A stretch of DNA of 64,000 bases from the NCBI RefSeq assembly GCF_000184945.1, contig NZ_GL586311.1, positions 1,900,598 through 1,964,597 on the forward strand, read 5' to 3'. Shown here piece after piece: positions 27,789 through 36,968 of this stretch. A program made the position numbers and the translations under genes. Source of the stretch: Segatella buccae ATCC 33574. Its GTDB lineage: Bacteria; Bacteroidota; Bacteroidia; Bacteroidales; Bacteroidaceae. How positions within the stretch are numbered: position 1 is the stretch's first letter; each line of letters begins with the position of its first letter. Under the pieces are notes generated by a model. It had not been told where the DNA came from. It did not search any database and was given only the letters and a program-made list of their open reading frames with translations.

Positions 27789-27840
27789 ATAGCCGTTCCG
27801 GCATCTACTATCTTAAGACTTAAAAGAAAGAATACATGAA

Positions 27841-27874
27841 AAAGGCTGTGCAGGGACTCTCCCACACAGCCTTT
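27841..27874. terminator. Bidirectional terminator between patatin and aspA genes
   Basis: AAAGGCTGTG (27841-27850) pairs with CACAGCCTTT (27865-27874), and flanking sequences (AAGAATACATG and CATGTTCTT) extend the pairing beyond. The two flanking genes converge here. Confidence 0.75.
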
Positions 27875-27938
27875 CATGTTCTTTAAGCACACGCCAAACA
27901 CTTGTATGCATACCATCAATCGGCAGATGGCAAAGTGT

Positions 27939-29363
27939 TTATTTCTCCTTATCCACCTTGTACTTGTGTGACACGAGCATATTCTTCGGATCCAGGGCCT
28001 CATCAAGTTCTGCCTGTGTCATTAGTTTTTTCTCCAATACGATGTCATAGACCGAACGGTTGGTTTCCAAAGCCTCCTTGGCCACCTTCGTGCAAGTTTT
28101 ATAACCGATGTATGGATTGAGGGCTGTGACGATGCCGATGGAGTTTTTCACCATCTCATAGCAACGATCCTTATTCACGGTGATGCCAAGAATACACTCC
28201 TCGGTGAGTGTGTCAATGGCATTGCGCAACCACCAAAGGCTCTCAAAGAGCGACTCCGTGATGACGGGTTCCATGACATTGAGCTGCAACTGGCCGGCTT
28301 CGGCGGCAAAGCACACCGTGGTATCGTTGCCTATCACTTTGAAACAAACTTGGTTGGTCACTTCGGGAATAACGGGATTCACCTTACCCGGCATGATGGA
28401 TGAGCCCGGAGCCTTGGGCGGCAGATTGATTTCATTGAGACCGCAACGGGGCCCTGATGCCATCAGACGCAGGTCATTGCATATCTTCGACAGCTTTACA
28501 GCCAAACGCTTCAAGGCAGAAGAATAGCTGACATAAGCTCCCGTATCGGGCGTAGCTTCCACAAGATCGGCAGCCGAAACGAATGCTTCGCCGGTGAGTT
28601 TGCTCAAGTTGGCTGCACAGAGTTTGGCAAACCCCGGCACGGCATTAAGCCCCGTACCGATGGCAGTACCGCCCATATTGATCTCGTGAAGCAACTTCAC
28701 GTTGCGCTCCAGATTTAACACCTCTTCCTCCAAATTGTTGGCATAGGCATTAAACTCCTGTCCGCTGGTCATCGGCACCGCATCCTGCAACTGCGTGCGC
28801 CCCATTTTGATAACATCCTTAAACTCTTCTCCTTTATAGCGAAGCGCACTGATAAGTCCGGTGAGACTGGCCACGAGACTCTTGTTCATGCGGATGAGGG
28901 CCAGGCGGATGGCCGTCGGATAAACGTCGTTGGTGCTTTGTCCGCAATTTACATGGTCATTTGGATAGCAATACTGGTATTCTCCTTTTTTATGTCCCAT
29001 GATTTCAAGCGCACGATTGGCAATCACCTCATTGGCATTCATGTTGACCGATGTGCCCGCCCCACCCTGCATCATGTCGATGGGGAAGTTTTCGTGCATC
29101 TTTCCATCGATAAGTTCGCGGCAGGCTTGGCACACGGCACCCGCCACTTCATCGCCAATGACACCCAAAGAGTGGTTGGTCTGCATGGCCGCCAGTTTGA
29201 CGTATGCTATGGCTATTATGTAGTCTGGATAGTCACGCATCTTCTTGCGTGAGATGTGATAGTTGTTGATGCCGCGCTGTGTCTGCACTCCATAATAGGC
29301 ATTGGCAGGCACTTTGAGTTCTCCCAATAGGTCGGACTCCACTCTGTAGTTCTGTTCTTCCAT
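27939..29363 (-). CDS. aspA: Aspartate ammonia-lyase
   Basis: The 474-aa enzyme splits aspartate to fumarate and ammonia. The superfamily signature GSSIMPGKVN is at 320-329, with GAGTSVNMNANEVIANRALE (101-120) and NDHVNCGQSTND (135-146), as in AspA rather than fumarase. It is the last gene of the dcuB-ansB-porin-aspA operon and is separated from the porin by a 154-bp gap that holds a nested palindrome. In anaerobic Bacteroidota the fumarate made here can serve as an electron acceptor, an inference from the neighbours. Confidence 0.95.
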   Translation of the reverse strand: MEEQNYRVESDLLGELKVPANAYYGVQTQRGINNYHISRKKMRDYPDYIIAIAYVKLAAMQTNHSLGVIGDEVAGAVCQACRELIDGKMHENFPIDMMQGGAGTSVNMNANEVIANRALEIMGHKKGEYQYCYPNDHVNCGQSTNDVYPTAIRLALIRMNKSLVASLTGLISALRYKGEEFKDVIKMGRTQLQDAVPMTSGQEFNAYANNLEEEVLNLERNVKLLHEINMGGTAIGTGLNAVPGFAKLCAANLSKLTGEAFVSAADLVEATPDTGAYVSYSSALKRLAVKLSKICNDLRLMASGPRCGLNEINLPPKAPGSSIMPGKVNPVIPEVTNQVCFKVIGNDTTVCFAAEAGQLQLNVMEPVITESLFESLWWLRNAIDTLTEECILGITVNKDRCYEMVKNSIGIVTALNPYIGYKTCTKVAKEALETNRSVYDIVLEKKLMTQAELDEALDPKNMLVSHKYKVDKEK

Positions 29364-29383
29364 CTGTGTTTGTTGTTTTAGTG

Positions 29384-29480
29384 AGCCGGATGGTCATGCC
29401 TTTTCTGCAAGACAAATATCAGGTGTAGCATATCGTGAGTGGGCATTCCACTCTTGCAGGAGCCGACATGCCATCCGGCT
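29384..29480. repeat. 97-bp nested palindrome between porin and aspA genes
   Basis: The outer arms AGCCGGATGG (29384-29393) and CCATCCGGCT (29471-29480) pair, extended by CATG with one bulge. Inside, CTGCAAGA (29405-29412) pairs with TCTTGCAG (29452-29459), and GAGTGG (29437-29442) with CCACTC (29448-29453) near the centre. It could be a structured RNA leader of aspA or a small inverted-repeat element. Confidence 0.65.
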
Positions 29481-29517
29481 TCGTTTGTTTAAGATTGATA
29501 GTTCCCTTTGAATAACT

Positions 29518-30723
29518 TTAGTAGGCCTTGATACGGTACATGAATCCAAGCTCTATGCGATTGGTGTTATAATCCTTCAGACCGCATTTGTCACTGTAGT
29601 CAAACCGCCGTCCGGTGTAGGCAAGGAAAACGCGGAAGTCTTGATCCTTCATGGGGTAATACTCCACGCTCCCCATGTAGGCGTATGACTTGCGATAGTC
29701 CTTATATTTCTCCACCTTGCTCACGCTGGCCGTTTCATACATGCCTTTGAGCATGAGGTTCCATTGCGGTGCAAACTGCCAGTTGGCTTTGGTGATGAAA
29801 GAATTATAATGTACGTCACTCATCCACGTAGGATGACCCGCACCATCGCTCGGAGTAAGCTCTGAACTGGCAATTTTCAGGCGATCAAGACCGTCCCAAG
29901 CCCCCATATAGTCGAAATACCACTGGAATTTGGGTAGATTGAGCTGCTGGCCGAGGATGAGCATGCGCGAATACTTATGCTTAGCTTGCGTTTGCGTGCC
30001 CCACGACCAGCGCGTGTTGATGAGGCCACCGGCAAAACTTCCATTCCAATTGACAATATAGGTCAGCGGATGATTGGCAGCTTCGAGTGCCCTAAAAGCC
30101 GTACCGTCACCTTCAACCGAACGGGCACCGTCTCCGTATTCATCGACAAACTTTCCATTATTGGCATCCGAGATTTCCACGGCAATCTCCTGACTGGGCA
30201 CAGGCTTAAAGGAAGCCACCACACCGGCCATGAAGTTGTCCATATTATCCACCATGTCGGAATACTGATAGATGTACATCGGGTTTTCGTCAAACTCGAA
30301 TCCGCCCCATATCTGGCACATCTTACCTCCTTGCAGGCTCCACTTGTCGTTGAATTTCCAGCCCACCATCATGATGTCAGTGGCTTTGGCAAAATTGTCT
30401 TGCCCCTGGGCATTGTTGGCTTTGTTCATGCGATGGCGCAGGCGATAGGAAAGATGTTCTCCTATGTTACCTTTGATCTCCAAGCGGAGCTGCTTGTTGG
30501 CGAAGCCTGAAGTCCAATCGTTGTCGCTCACTTTCTCTGTCCGAAAACTGGCGGCGTAGTTGAAGTAGACATTGAAAGCCTCGTTTTTCTTCTCCAGTTT
30601 GAGCACTTTCTCTGCCAGCGACTTATAGTCGCCGTCATTGCCTCCCATACCTGTATTGTGGCCTTGCGCACCGGCTGTCAGTACACATGCTGCCACGGTG
30701 CCTAATAAGATTGTACGTTTCAT
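29518..30723 (-). CDS. Outer-membrane porin (phosphate-selective porin O/P-like)
   Basis: The 401-aa protein has a signal peptide (about 1-19, cut near TAGAQ), a short coiled-coil-like segment (YKSLAEKVLKLEKKNEA) and a beta-barrel with alternating aromatic strands (YFNYAASFRTEK, LRLEIKGNIGEHLSYRLRHR, WKFNDKWSLQGGK, RVFLAYTGRRFDY) ending in an aromatic C-terminal strand. The fold resembles OprO/OprP porins. Its place inside an asparagine/aspartate operon suggests it admits these acids or amides across the outer membrane, which is inference. Confidence 0.82.
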   Translation of the reverse strand: MKRTILLGTVAACVLTAGAQGHNTGMGGNDGDYKSLAEKVLKLEKKNEAFNVYFNYAASFRTEKVSDNDWTSGFANKQLRLEIKGNIGEHLSYRLRHRMNKANNAQGQDNFAKATDIMMVGWKFNDKWSLQGGKMCQIWGGFEFDENPMYIYQYSDMVDNMDNFMAGVVASFKPVPSQEIAVEISDANNGKFVDEYGDGARSVEGDGTAFRALEAANHPLTYIVNWNGSFAGGLINTRWSWGTQTQAKHKYSRMLILGQQLNLPKFQWYFDYMGAWDGLDRLKIASSELTPSDGAGHPTWMSDVHYNSFITKANWQFAPQWNLMLKGMYETASVSKVEKYKDYRKSYAYMGSVEYYPMKDQDFRVFLAYTGRRFDYSDKCGLKDYNTNRIELGFMYRIKAY

Positions 30724-30762
30724 ATCGTATTGATTATTTAAGTAAGTAATGGATGAAATGGT

Positions 30763-31815
30763 TTAATACTCTTGGAAATACTTTTGAATCTGCTGCCAAT
30801 CGTGAGTCTTGGTCAGCGCGAGCATCAAGAGCACGCGGGCTTTCTGAGGATTGAGATTGAGTGCAGCCACAAAATGGTATTTCTCGTCGTCCACTTCACC
30901 ATTCAGACAGGTCGGTCCTGTGGGGCAACGGGAAGCACGCACGATTTGGATACCGTCTTTCTGTGCCTTCTCGGCAATGGGGAACACATCCTTATAGAAG
31001 TTGCCATCACCTACACCGGCCAGCACAATACCATCAAACTTGGCATCCACAAAGGCCTTCATCGGTAGTGGAGAGCAGTTGGCATAGCCGTAAACGATGC
31101 CCACCTGTGGCAGAGCCGTGAGATTGTCCACGTTAAACTCCGAATTGATCGTGTTCCGACTGGTCACCTGACGATAGTAATAGGGCTTACCGTTATACAC
31201 ATAACCGATGCTGCCAAAGGTGCCGCCTTTGAATGTGGCACAGTCGGTAGTGTGGGCCTTGATAAGATCCTTGGCATCAATAAGTTGGTTGTTCATGCAC
31301 ACCATGACCCCATGTCCTTTCGATGCCGGGTCGCAAAGTGCAGCCACACCGTTATAGAGATTAGCCGGGCCGTCGGCACTGATAGCCGTGGAGGAGCGCA
31401 TACTGCCCACCAGAATCACCGGTTTAGAGGAGTGAACGGTCAGATTGAGAAAATAGGCCGTCTCCTCCATCGTGTCGGTGCCGTGGGTCACAAGCACACC
31501 GTCATAGCCTTCGCCGTTGAGCAACTGGTTGATGCGCTTGGCCAACTGCAACCACACGTTGTCGTTCATGTCCTGACTGCCTATGTTGACAAGCTGTTCA
31601 CCGCTCACATCAGCCAGTTCCTTGATTTCCGGCACTGCATTGATAAGCGTCTGGATGCCTACCTGACCGGCACTATAAGCCGAAGATGTGGAGCTCGCAC
31701 TCACTCCGGCGATGGTTCCGCCCGTAGCGATGATACGGATCTTCGGTTTTGCACATACTGACAGAGAGACGATCAATGCCAGAATCATCAACATAGAAAT
31801 CTTAAATGTTTTCAT
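30763..31815 (-). CDS. ansB: Type II (periplasmic) L-asparaginase
   Basis: The 350-aa enzyme has a signal peptide (ending VCAK, about 22 aa) and the asparaginase signatures ATGGTIAG (30-37, with the nucleophile Thr34) and HGTDTMEETA, then GSMRSSTAISADGP. The C-terminus LNPQKARVLLMLAL closely follows the E. coli AnsB pattern. It hydrolyses asparagine to aspartate in the periplasm. It lies between dcuB and the porin, forming the front end of an asparagine-to-fumarate route. Confidence 0.96.
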   Translation of the reverse strand: MKTFKISMLMILALIVSLSVCAKPKIRIIATGGTIAGVSASSTSSAYSAGQVGIQTLINAVPEIKELADVSGEQLVNIGSQDMNDNVWLQLAKRINQLLNGEGYDGVLVTHGTDTMEETAYFLNLTVHSSKPVILVGSMRSSTAISADGPANLYNGVAALCDPASKGHGVMVCMNNQLIDAKDLIKAHTTDCATFKGGTFGSIGYVYNGKPYYYRQVTSRNTINSEFNVDNLTALPQVGIVYGYANCSPLPMKAFVDAKFDGIVLAGVGDGNFYKDVFPIAEKAQKDGIQIVRASRCPTGPTCLNGEVDDEKYHFVAALNLNPQKARVLLMLALTKTHDWQQIQKYFQEY

Positions 31816-31848
31816 AATCGTTGTTGTTTAAGTTAGTATTTAGGTAAT

Positions 31849-33204
31849 CTAATAGAAAAATCTTACGACAAGATAGCCTATCCCTATGGAGACAAAGGTG
31901 GTGATGAAGCCCGACAACTGGAACGAGTGGTTCACCACAAAGCGCCCTATGCGCGTGGTACCTGTACGGTCGAAGTTGATGGCGGCCACCTCAGTGGGAT
32001 AAGTGGGGAGGAAGAAGTAGCCGTTGACGGCCGGGAACATGGCCACCAATGCAAAGGGCGGAAGCCCCAGGCCAACACCCAACGGATAGAGTGTGCGGAC
32101 GGTGGCAGCCTGTGAGAAAAGCATGATGGACATGAAGAACAGGGCTACGGAGAACAAGAAAGGATATTGTGTCACGACATCGGCAATATGAGTTTTGAAG
32201 AATTCCAAGTTGCCGTTGAAGAACGTGTCGCCCATCCAAGCTATACCGAAGATGCTCACCATTGCGTTCATGCCTGCCCCAAAGACATTTCCTTTTACGG
32301 CATCGCCCACCTTGGCCTTTCCAACAAGAAGAATGAGGGCTGCAACCGACATCATCACGATCTCAATAGTTTCGGGCATCGACAATCGGGTAAGTTCACC
32401 ATCAACCATGAAGGACGGCCGCAGTGAGGGTACAGAACCGAAGACGACCACTAGCAAAACACCCAAAAGGAAAGCTAACACCGAGTATTTGGCACGGGGC
32501 TTAGGACTGGTCTCAAATTGTTCCAGCAACTTGGCATCGGCTTTCGGATTGATGATCCCCTCTTTCACCCGGCGCCGGTATTCGGGATCATCGCCGAGTT
32601 CCTTGCCCACCCGATTCTGCACGAACGATGCCACGAGAATGGCTATGAAGGAAGCAGGAATGCAAATGAGCATCACATCCTTAAGCTCCACCCCTGCACC
32701 TCCCAAGAGATCGGTAGAGATGATGGCAGCCGTGGCTGCCGACACTGGGCTTCCCGTGATGCCGAGCGAGGCTGCTATGGCCGAAACGCTCATAGGCCGC
32801 TCTGGTCGAATCTTCGAATTGGTGGCTATCTCGGATATGATGGGAAGCAAGGAATAGGAGGTGTGGGCTGTGCCGGCCACAAGACAGAAAAGCCACGTGG
32901 TGAGCGGACCGTAATAGGTGATCTGTTCGGGATGTTTACGCAGAAACTTGGCAGCCAGTCCCACAAGATACTCCAACCCACCTGCAGCTTGCAGGGCAGC
33001 CGCTGCCGTGATGACAGACACGATGATCAGCATCACGTCGATGGGCAGCTTGCCGGGCCGGAGTCCGAAAACAAAAACGAGGATAAACACCCCTACCATA
33101 CCATAGATACCGAGTCCGATTCCGCCAAGTCGTGCTCCGATAAAGATAAGGGCCAACACAATGAGTAATTGCAGTATCACCAAAAAGGTAGCCATAGGCG
33201 TCAA
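31849..33204 (-). CDS. dcuB: Anaerobic C4-dicarboxylate transporter, Dcu family
   Basis: The 451-aa protein has about 10-12 transmembrane helices and Dcu-type motifs (GLRPGKLPIDVMLIIVSVITA, AGTAHTSYSLLPIISEIA, GITGSPVSAATAAI). Dcu proteins exchange aspartate, fumarate or malate for succinate during anaerobic growth. It is the first gene of the operon. The DcuA versus DcuB assignment cannot be settled by reading, so the symbol denotes the family. The divergent AraC-family gene is a likely regulator. Confidence 0.9.
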   Translation of the reverse strand: MTPMATFLVILQLLIVLALIFIGARLGGIGLGIYGMVGVFILVFVFGLRPGKLPIDVMLIIVSVITAAAALQAAGGLEYLVGLAAKFLRKHPEQITYYGPLTTWLFCLVAGTAHTSYSLLPIISEIATNSKIRPERPMSVSAIAASLGITGSPVSAATAAIISTDLLGGAGVELKDVMLICIPASFIAILVASFVQNRVGKELGDDPEYRRRVKEGIINPKADAKLLEQFETSPKPRAKYSVLAFLLGVLLVVVFGSVPSLRPSFMVDGELTRLSMPETIEIVMMSVAALILLVGKAKVGDAVKGNVFGAGMNAMVSIFGIAWMGDTFFNGNLEFFKTHIADVVTQYPFLFSVALFFMSIMLFSQAATVRTLYPLGVGLGLPPFALVAMFPAVNGYFFLPTYPTEVAAINFDRTGTTRIGRFVVNHSFQLSGFITTFVSIGIGYLVVRFFY

Positions 33205-33244
33205 TATTTAAAAATAGTAATAAGTTTAGGTTAGTTGTCTGGAG

Positions 33245-33252
33245 CAAAATTA
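33245..33252 (-). promoter_or_regulatory. -7 box for the dcuB operon
   Basis: The minus strand reads TAATTTTG followed by C, 40 bp before the dcuB start. A -33 TTTG at the usual distance is not found, which would fit a promoter that needs an activator such as the adjacent AraC-family protein. Confidence 0.55.
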
Positions 33253-33294
33253 ACTTGAATTTGTCGATATGTATTTACAAAATCCTGCTTTTTT

Positions 33295-33325
33295 TTTGTA
33301 AATTACAAAACTGTTAGTATATTTG
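33295..33325 (+). promoter_or_regulatory. Full Bacteroidota promoter for the AraC-family gene
   Basis: TTTG (33295-33298), a 19-bp spacer and TATATTTG (33318-33325) match the consensus exactly. It lies 28 bp before the ATG. The -33 box follows a T9 tract that could vary in length. Confidence 0.75.
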
Positions 33326-33353
33326 TACATTATACCAACCAAACACAAACAGC

Positions 33354-34226
33354 ATGAAAGACTTTCATAACCTGTCTAACTATGTGGCATCCAATAACAT
33401 CAGAGACTGCTTCGGCGCCATGACAGCATATATTGCGGCCAATAAAGAAAGTATCGGAAAACTGATAAATGGTATTAAATATGTGAATTTCTATTCGCTC
33501 ATCCTTGTGGTCGACGGCTTTTTAGAACTCTCGGTCAACGACGAACGTATTCTCGTGGAACAGCACGACATGCTCCGCCTCTCCCCTCATCAGCGCGTCG
33601 ACTTCATCACCTGCTCTCCCGAGTATGAGTCGGAGCAGCTTTTTTTGGAAGCCGAAATGTACAAAGACATCATCCACAACGACGAAAACCTGCACCATGC
33701 CACCCCACCACAACAGTTGGAACAGCTGCTCCACATCAGTCTGAGCGAATCGAAGGCCTCCGAACTCAACGGGATATGCTCACAGATACAGAAAACTATC
33801 AGCCATCCACACCTATATAAAAAGGAGATGCTGGAGTTTCTTATCCACTTATTGCTGATGTTTGTCTCCGAAGTGTCGTCGGGCAACAAGGTGGAGCCGA
33901 TGGATCTGAAACACAAGGAGAATATCTTCAAGATATTCATGCACTTGGCCGCCAACCACTTCAGGCAGGAGCGACAAGTGAACTTCTACGCCGACCGCCT
34001 CAACATCACGCCTGCCTACCTTTCGCGCATTGTGAAAGAGGTGTCGGGCAACACCGTTTACGGCTATCTGTCGGGCTTCGTCTACAACGAGGCATGCAAT
34101 CTGCTCAAGACGACTGACAAAACGATAGGCGAAATATCCGACGAACTGGGCTTCAAAGATCAATCGGCCTTTACCAATTTCTTCAAGCAGAAATCGGGAC
34201 TTTCGCCCAAGTCTTATCGCAGATAA
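33354..34226 (+). CDS. AraC family transcriptional regulator
   Basis: The 290-aa regulator has an N-terminal cupin-like sensing domain (about 25-150, with NGIKYVNFYSLILVVDGFLELSV) and a C-terminal double helix-turn-helix (about 190-290, with FYADRLNITPAYLSRIVKEVSG and IGEISDELGFKDQSAFTNFFKQKSGLSPKSYR). It is transcribed away from dcuB and shares the intergenic region, so it probably controls the C4-dicarboxylate/asparagine operon. The ligand is unknown. Confidence 0.9.
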   Translation: MKDFHNLSNYVASNNIRDCFGAMTAYIAANKESIGKLINGIKYVNFYSLILVVDGFLELSVNDERILVEQHDMLRLSPHQRVDFITCSPEYESEQLFLEAEMYKDIIHNDENLHHATPPQQLEQLLHISLSESKASELNGICSQIQKTISHPHLYKKEMLEFLIHLLLMFVSEVSSGNKVEPMDLKHKENIFKIFMHLAANHFRQERQVNFYADRLNITPAYLSRIVKEVSGNTVYGYLSGFVYNEACNLLKTTDKTIGEISDELGFKDQSAFTNFFKQKSGLSPKSYRR

Positions 34227-34251
34227 TCACTTTCTCCTTTTCTTTCTCACA

Positions 34252-34743
34252 CTATTGGGCCAGCCGGTTGAGCAGTCCTTCACATCCGTCTTCTATCAAG
34301 TCGAGCGCCAGCTCAAAATCTTCCGGGCCGCCATAGTAGGGATCGGGTACGGCAGACTGGTTATGCCTCGTGAAGCAGTCTGACATACGGAGCACCTTCT
34401 CGCGGTCGGCTGCTGAGGCGGCACGGCCGGTGACGTTGCGGTAGTTTTCCTCGTCCATCACAATGATATGGTCGAAACGGGCAAAATCTTCATGCGGATC
34501 GAACTGCCGGGCACGATGATCGAAGCGATAGCCACGACGGCTGCCGTGCTCCCTCATGCGGCGGTCGGGCAGTTGCCCCACATGCCAGTCACCTATGCCT
34601 GCCGAGTCTATCTCGAAAGTGTCGCCCAGTCCGCGTTCGTCCACCATCTTTTGCATCACGGCGTGGGCTGCGGGCGAACGGCAGATGTTGCCCAGACAGA
34701 TAAAAAGAAGATTGGTCTTGTCTTTCGTTTGAATCTTTCCCAT
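34252..34743 (-). CDS. Low-molecular-weight protein-tyrosine phosphatase
   Basis: The 163-aa enzyme has the P-loop CLGNICRS (nucleophile Cys16, Arg22) near the N-terminus and the general acid loop VPDPYYGG near residue 137. Both are canonical, so it should be active. LMW-PTPs dephosphorylate tyrosine kinases of capsule export or arginine phosphate in some bacteria; no kinase lies nearby. It is divergent from tex and convergent with the AraC gene. Confidence 0.93.
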   Translation of the reverse strand: MGKIQTKDKTNLLFICLGNICRSPAAHAVMQKMVDERGLGDTFEIDSAGIGDWHVGQLPDRRMREHGSRRGYRFDHRARQFDPHEDFARFDHIIVMDEENYRNVTGRAASAADREKVLRMSDCFTRHNQSAVPDPYYGGPEDFELALDLIEDGCEGLLNRLAQ

Positions 34744-34792
34744 AAGATTGTCAATTTCGTTTGGTCGAAGCGCAAAAGTACAAAGAAATAAC

Positions 34793-34800
34793 TACCTTTG
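34793..34800 (+). promoter_or_regulatory. -7 box for tex
   Basis: TACCTTTG followed by C matches TAnnTTTG. It overlaps an in-frame upstream start at 34798, so transcription would begin after that codon and the ATG at 34825 must be used. Confidence 0.6.
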
Positions 34801-34824
34801 CAAATAAAAACTCCAAAAACCGTC

Positions 34825-36960
34825 ATGAACCGATTTACCGACAACATAGCCACCCGGCTGGCCTTCGCTCCGCACAGCGTGGAAAACACGCTCGCATTGC
34901 TCGACGAGGGATGCACCATTCCTTTTATCAGCCGCTACCGCAAGGAGCGCACGGGCAATCTCGACGAGGTGCAGATAGCCCGGATCAGCGAACTCTACGA
35001 CAAACTGAAAGAACTGGCCAAGCGCAAGGAGACCATCTTAAAGACCATTGAGGAGCAAGGACAGCTCACCGACACTCTGCAAAAGCGCATCGACGACTGT
35101 TGGGACACGGGAGAACTGGAAGATCTCTATCTGCCCTACAAACCCAAACGGCACACCCGCGCCCGGATAGCCCGCGAACAAGGTCTCGAACCGCTTGCCA
35201 CACTCCTCTTGCTACAACGCGAACTGTATCCCGAACAGGCTGCCGAGCGGTTTGTCAAGGGCGAAGTGAAAGATGCAAAGGCGGCCCTGAAAGGCGCTCA
35301 AGACATCATCGCCGAGACCGTGAGTGAAGACGAGCGAGCCCGAAAGGCCGTGCGCGGCATCTATCGGCGCGAAGCGGTCATCACTTCCAAGGTGGTGGCG
35401 AAAATGAAAGAGGAAGAAAAGGCTCGTAAATTTTCCGACTATTTCGACTGGTCGGAACCTCTGAAACGATGCTCCTCCCACCGTCTGCTGGCCATGAGGC
35501 GCGGCGAAGCCGAAGGGGTTTTGCGCGTGACGATTTCTGCCGACGACGGCCAATGCACCGACAAGCTTTCCAAACTGTTTGTCCGGGGCCGCGGAGCCTG
35601 CCAACACCTACTCGACGAGGCCGTGGAAGATGCCTATAAACGACTCATCAAGCCCTCTATGGAGACAGAATTTGCCGGCTTGAGCAAGGAACGGGCCGAC
35701 GAAGAGGCCGTCCGTGTGTTTGCCGAAAACCTGCGCCAACTGCTTTTGGCGGCCCCATTGGGGCAGAAACGTGTGCTCGGGGTGGATCCGGGATTCCGCA
35801 CGGGTTGCAAAGTGGTGTGTCTGGACGGACAGGGCAATTTGCTTCACCACGAGGTGATCAAGCCTCATCCGCCCGTGGGTGATGTGGCAGGAGCTGCCCG
35901 TCAGGTGCTGCGCATGGTGGAAAACTTCCGGCTGGAGGCCGTGGCCATAGGAAACGGCACGGCATCGCGCGAAACAAACGACTTCATCCACAGTCTGGAT
36001 TTCGGCCGTAAGGTGCAGATTTTCGTGGTGAGCGAAGACGGGGCCTCGGTCTACTCGGCTTCGGAGACTGCCCGTGAGGAGTTTCCCAATGAAGATGTCA
36101 CCGTGCGTGGAGCTGTGAGCATAGGCCGCCGGCTCATGGATCCGCTGGCCGAATTGGTGAAGATTGACCCCAAAAGCATCGGTGTGGGGCAATATCAACA
36201 CGATGTGGATCAGAGCCTGCTCAAGAAAAGTCTCGACACCACCGTGGAACTCTGTGTAAACTCGGTGGGCGTGAATCTCAACACGGCAAGCAGCCATCTG
36301 CTCACCTACGTGAGCGGACTTGGGCCGGCACTGGCTCGCAACATCGTGGACTACAGGCGGAAAAACGGCCCCTTCACCTCGCGCGCCCAACTCAAGAAAG
36401 TGCCACGCTTGGGACCCACAGCCTATCAGCAGTGTGCGGGATTCCTGCGCATACCCGATGCCAAGAATCCACTCGACAACAGCGGAGTGCATCCCGAAAG
36501 CTACAAACTGGTGGAGCAAATGGCCAAAGACAGCGGATGCAGCGTGACGGACCTGATGAAAGACGCCGAGCGGCGCAAACGGATAAACCTCAACTGCTAC
36601 GTGACGACCGAGGTGGGAATGCCTACACTCACCGACATCATGCGGGAATTGGAAAAGCCGGGACTTGATCCGCGCGGCCCGATAGAGACATTTGAGTTTG
36701 ATACCAATGTACATACGCCTGAAGATCTCTGTCCGGGTATGGTGCTGCCGGGCATCGTGACCAATATCACCAACTTTGGAGCCTTCGTCGATATAGGCGT
36801 GCATCAAGACGGTCTCGTGCACATCTCCCAACTGGCTGATCGCTATGTGAGCGATCCCAATGAGGTGGTGCAGGTACACTGCCACGTGCGCGTAAAGGTG
36901 GTGGAAGTAGACTTGCGCCGTCACCGCATTTCGCTCACCATGAGAGGGGTGGAACAATAA
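34825..36960 (+). CDS. tex: Tex family RNA-binding transcription accessory protein
   Basis: The 711-aa protein has the Tex N-terminal helical region, a YqgF/RNase H-like domain (LGVDPGFRTGCKVVCLD), helix-hairpin-helix repeats (NTASSHLLTYVSGLGPALARNIV and FTSRAQLKKVPRLGPTAYQQCAGFLRI) and a C-terminal S1 domain (GMVLPGIVTNITNFGAFVDIGVHQDGLVHISQL). Tex binds RNA and relates to Spt6. The start MNRFTDNI is selected by the promoter position. Confidence 0.95.
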   Translation: MNRFTDNIATRLAFAPHSVENTLALLDEGCTIPFISRYRKERTGNLDEVQIARISELYDKLKELAKRKETILKTIEEQGQLTDTLQKRIDDCWDTGELEDLYLPYKPKRHTRARIAREQGLEPLATLLLLQRELYPEQAAERFVKGEVKDAKAALKGAQDIIAETVSEDERARKAVRGIYRREAVITSKVVAKMKEEEKARKFSDYFDWSEPLKRCSSHRLLAMRRGEAEGVLRVTISADDGQCTDKLSKLFVRGRGACQHLLDEAVEDAYKRLIKPSMETEFAGLSKERADEEAVRVFAENLRQLLLAAPLGQKRVLGVDPGFRTGCKVVCLDGQGNLLHHEVIKPHPPVGDVAGAARQVLRMVENFRLEAVAIGNGTASRETNDFIHSLDFGRKVQIFVVSEDGASVYSASETAREEFPNEDVTVRGAVSIGRRLMDPLAELVKIDPKSIGVGQYQHDVDQSLLKKSLDTTVELCVNSVGVNLNTASSHLLTYVSGLGPALARNIVDYRRKNGPFTSRAQLKKVPRLGPTAYQQCAGFLRIPDAKNPLDNSGVHPESYKLVEQMAKDSGCSVTDLMKDAERRKRINLNCYVTTEVGMPTLTDIMRELEKPGLDPRGPIETFEFDTNVHTPEDLCPGMVLPGIVTNITNFGAFVDIGVHQDGLVHISQLADRYVSDPNEVVQVHCHVRVKVVEVDLRRHRISLTMRGVEQ

Positions 36961-36968
36961 CACCTGTG

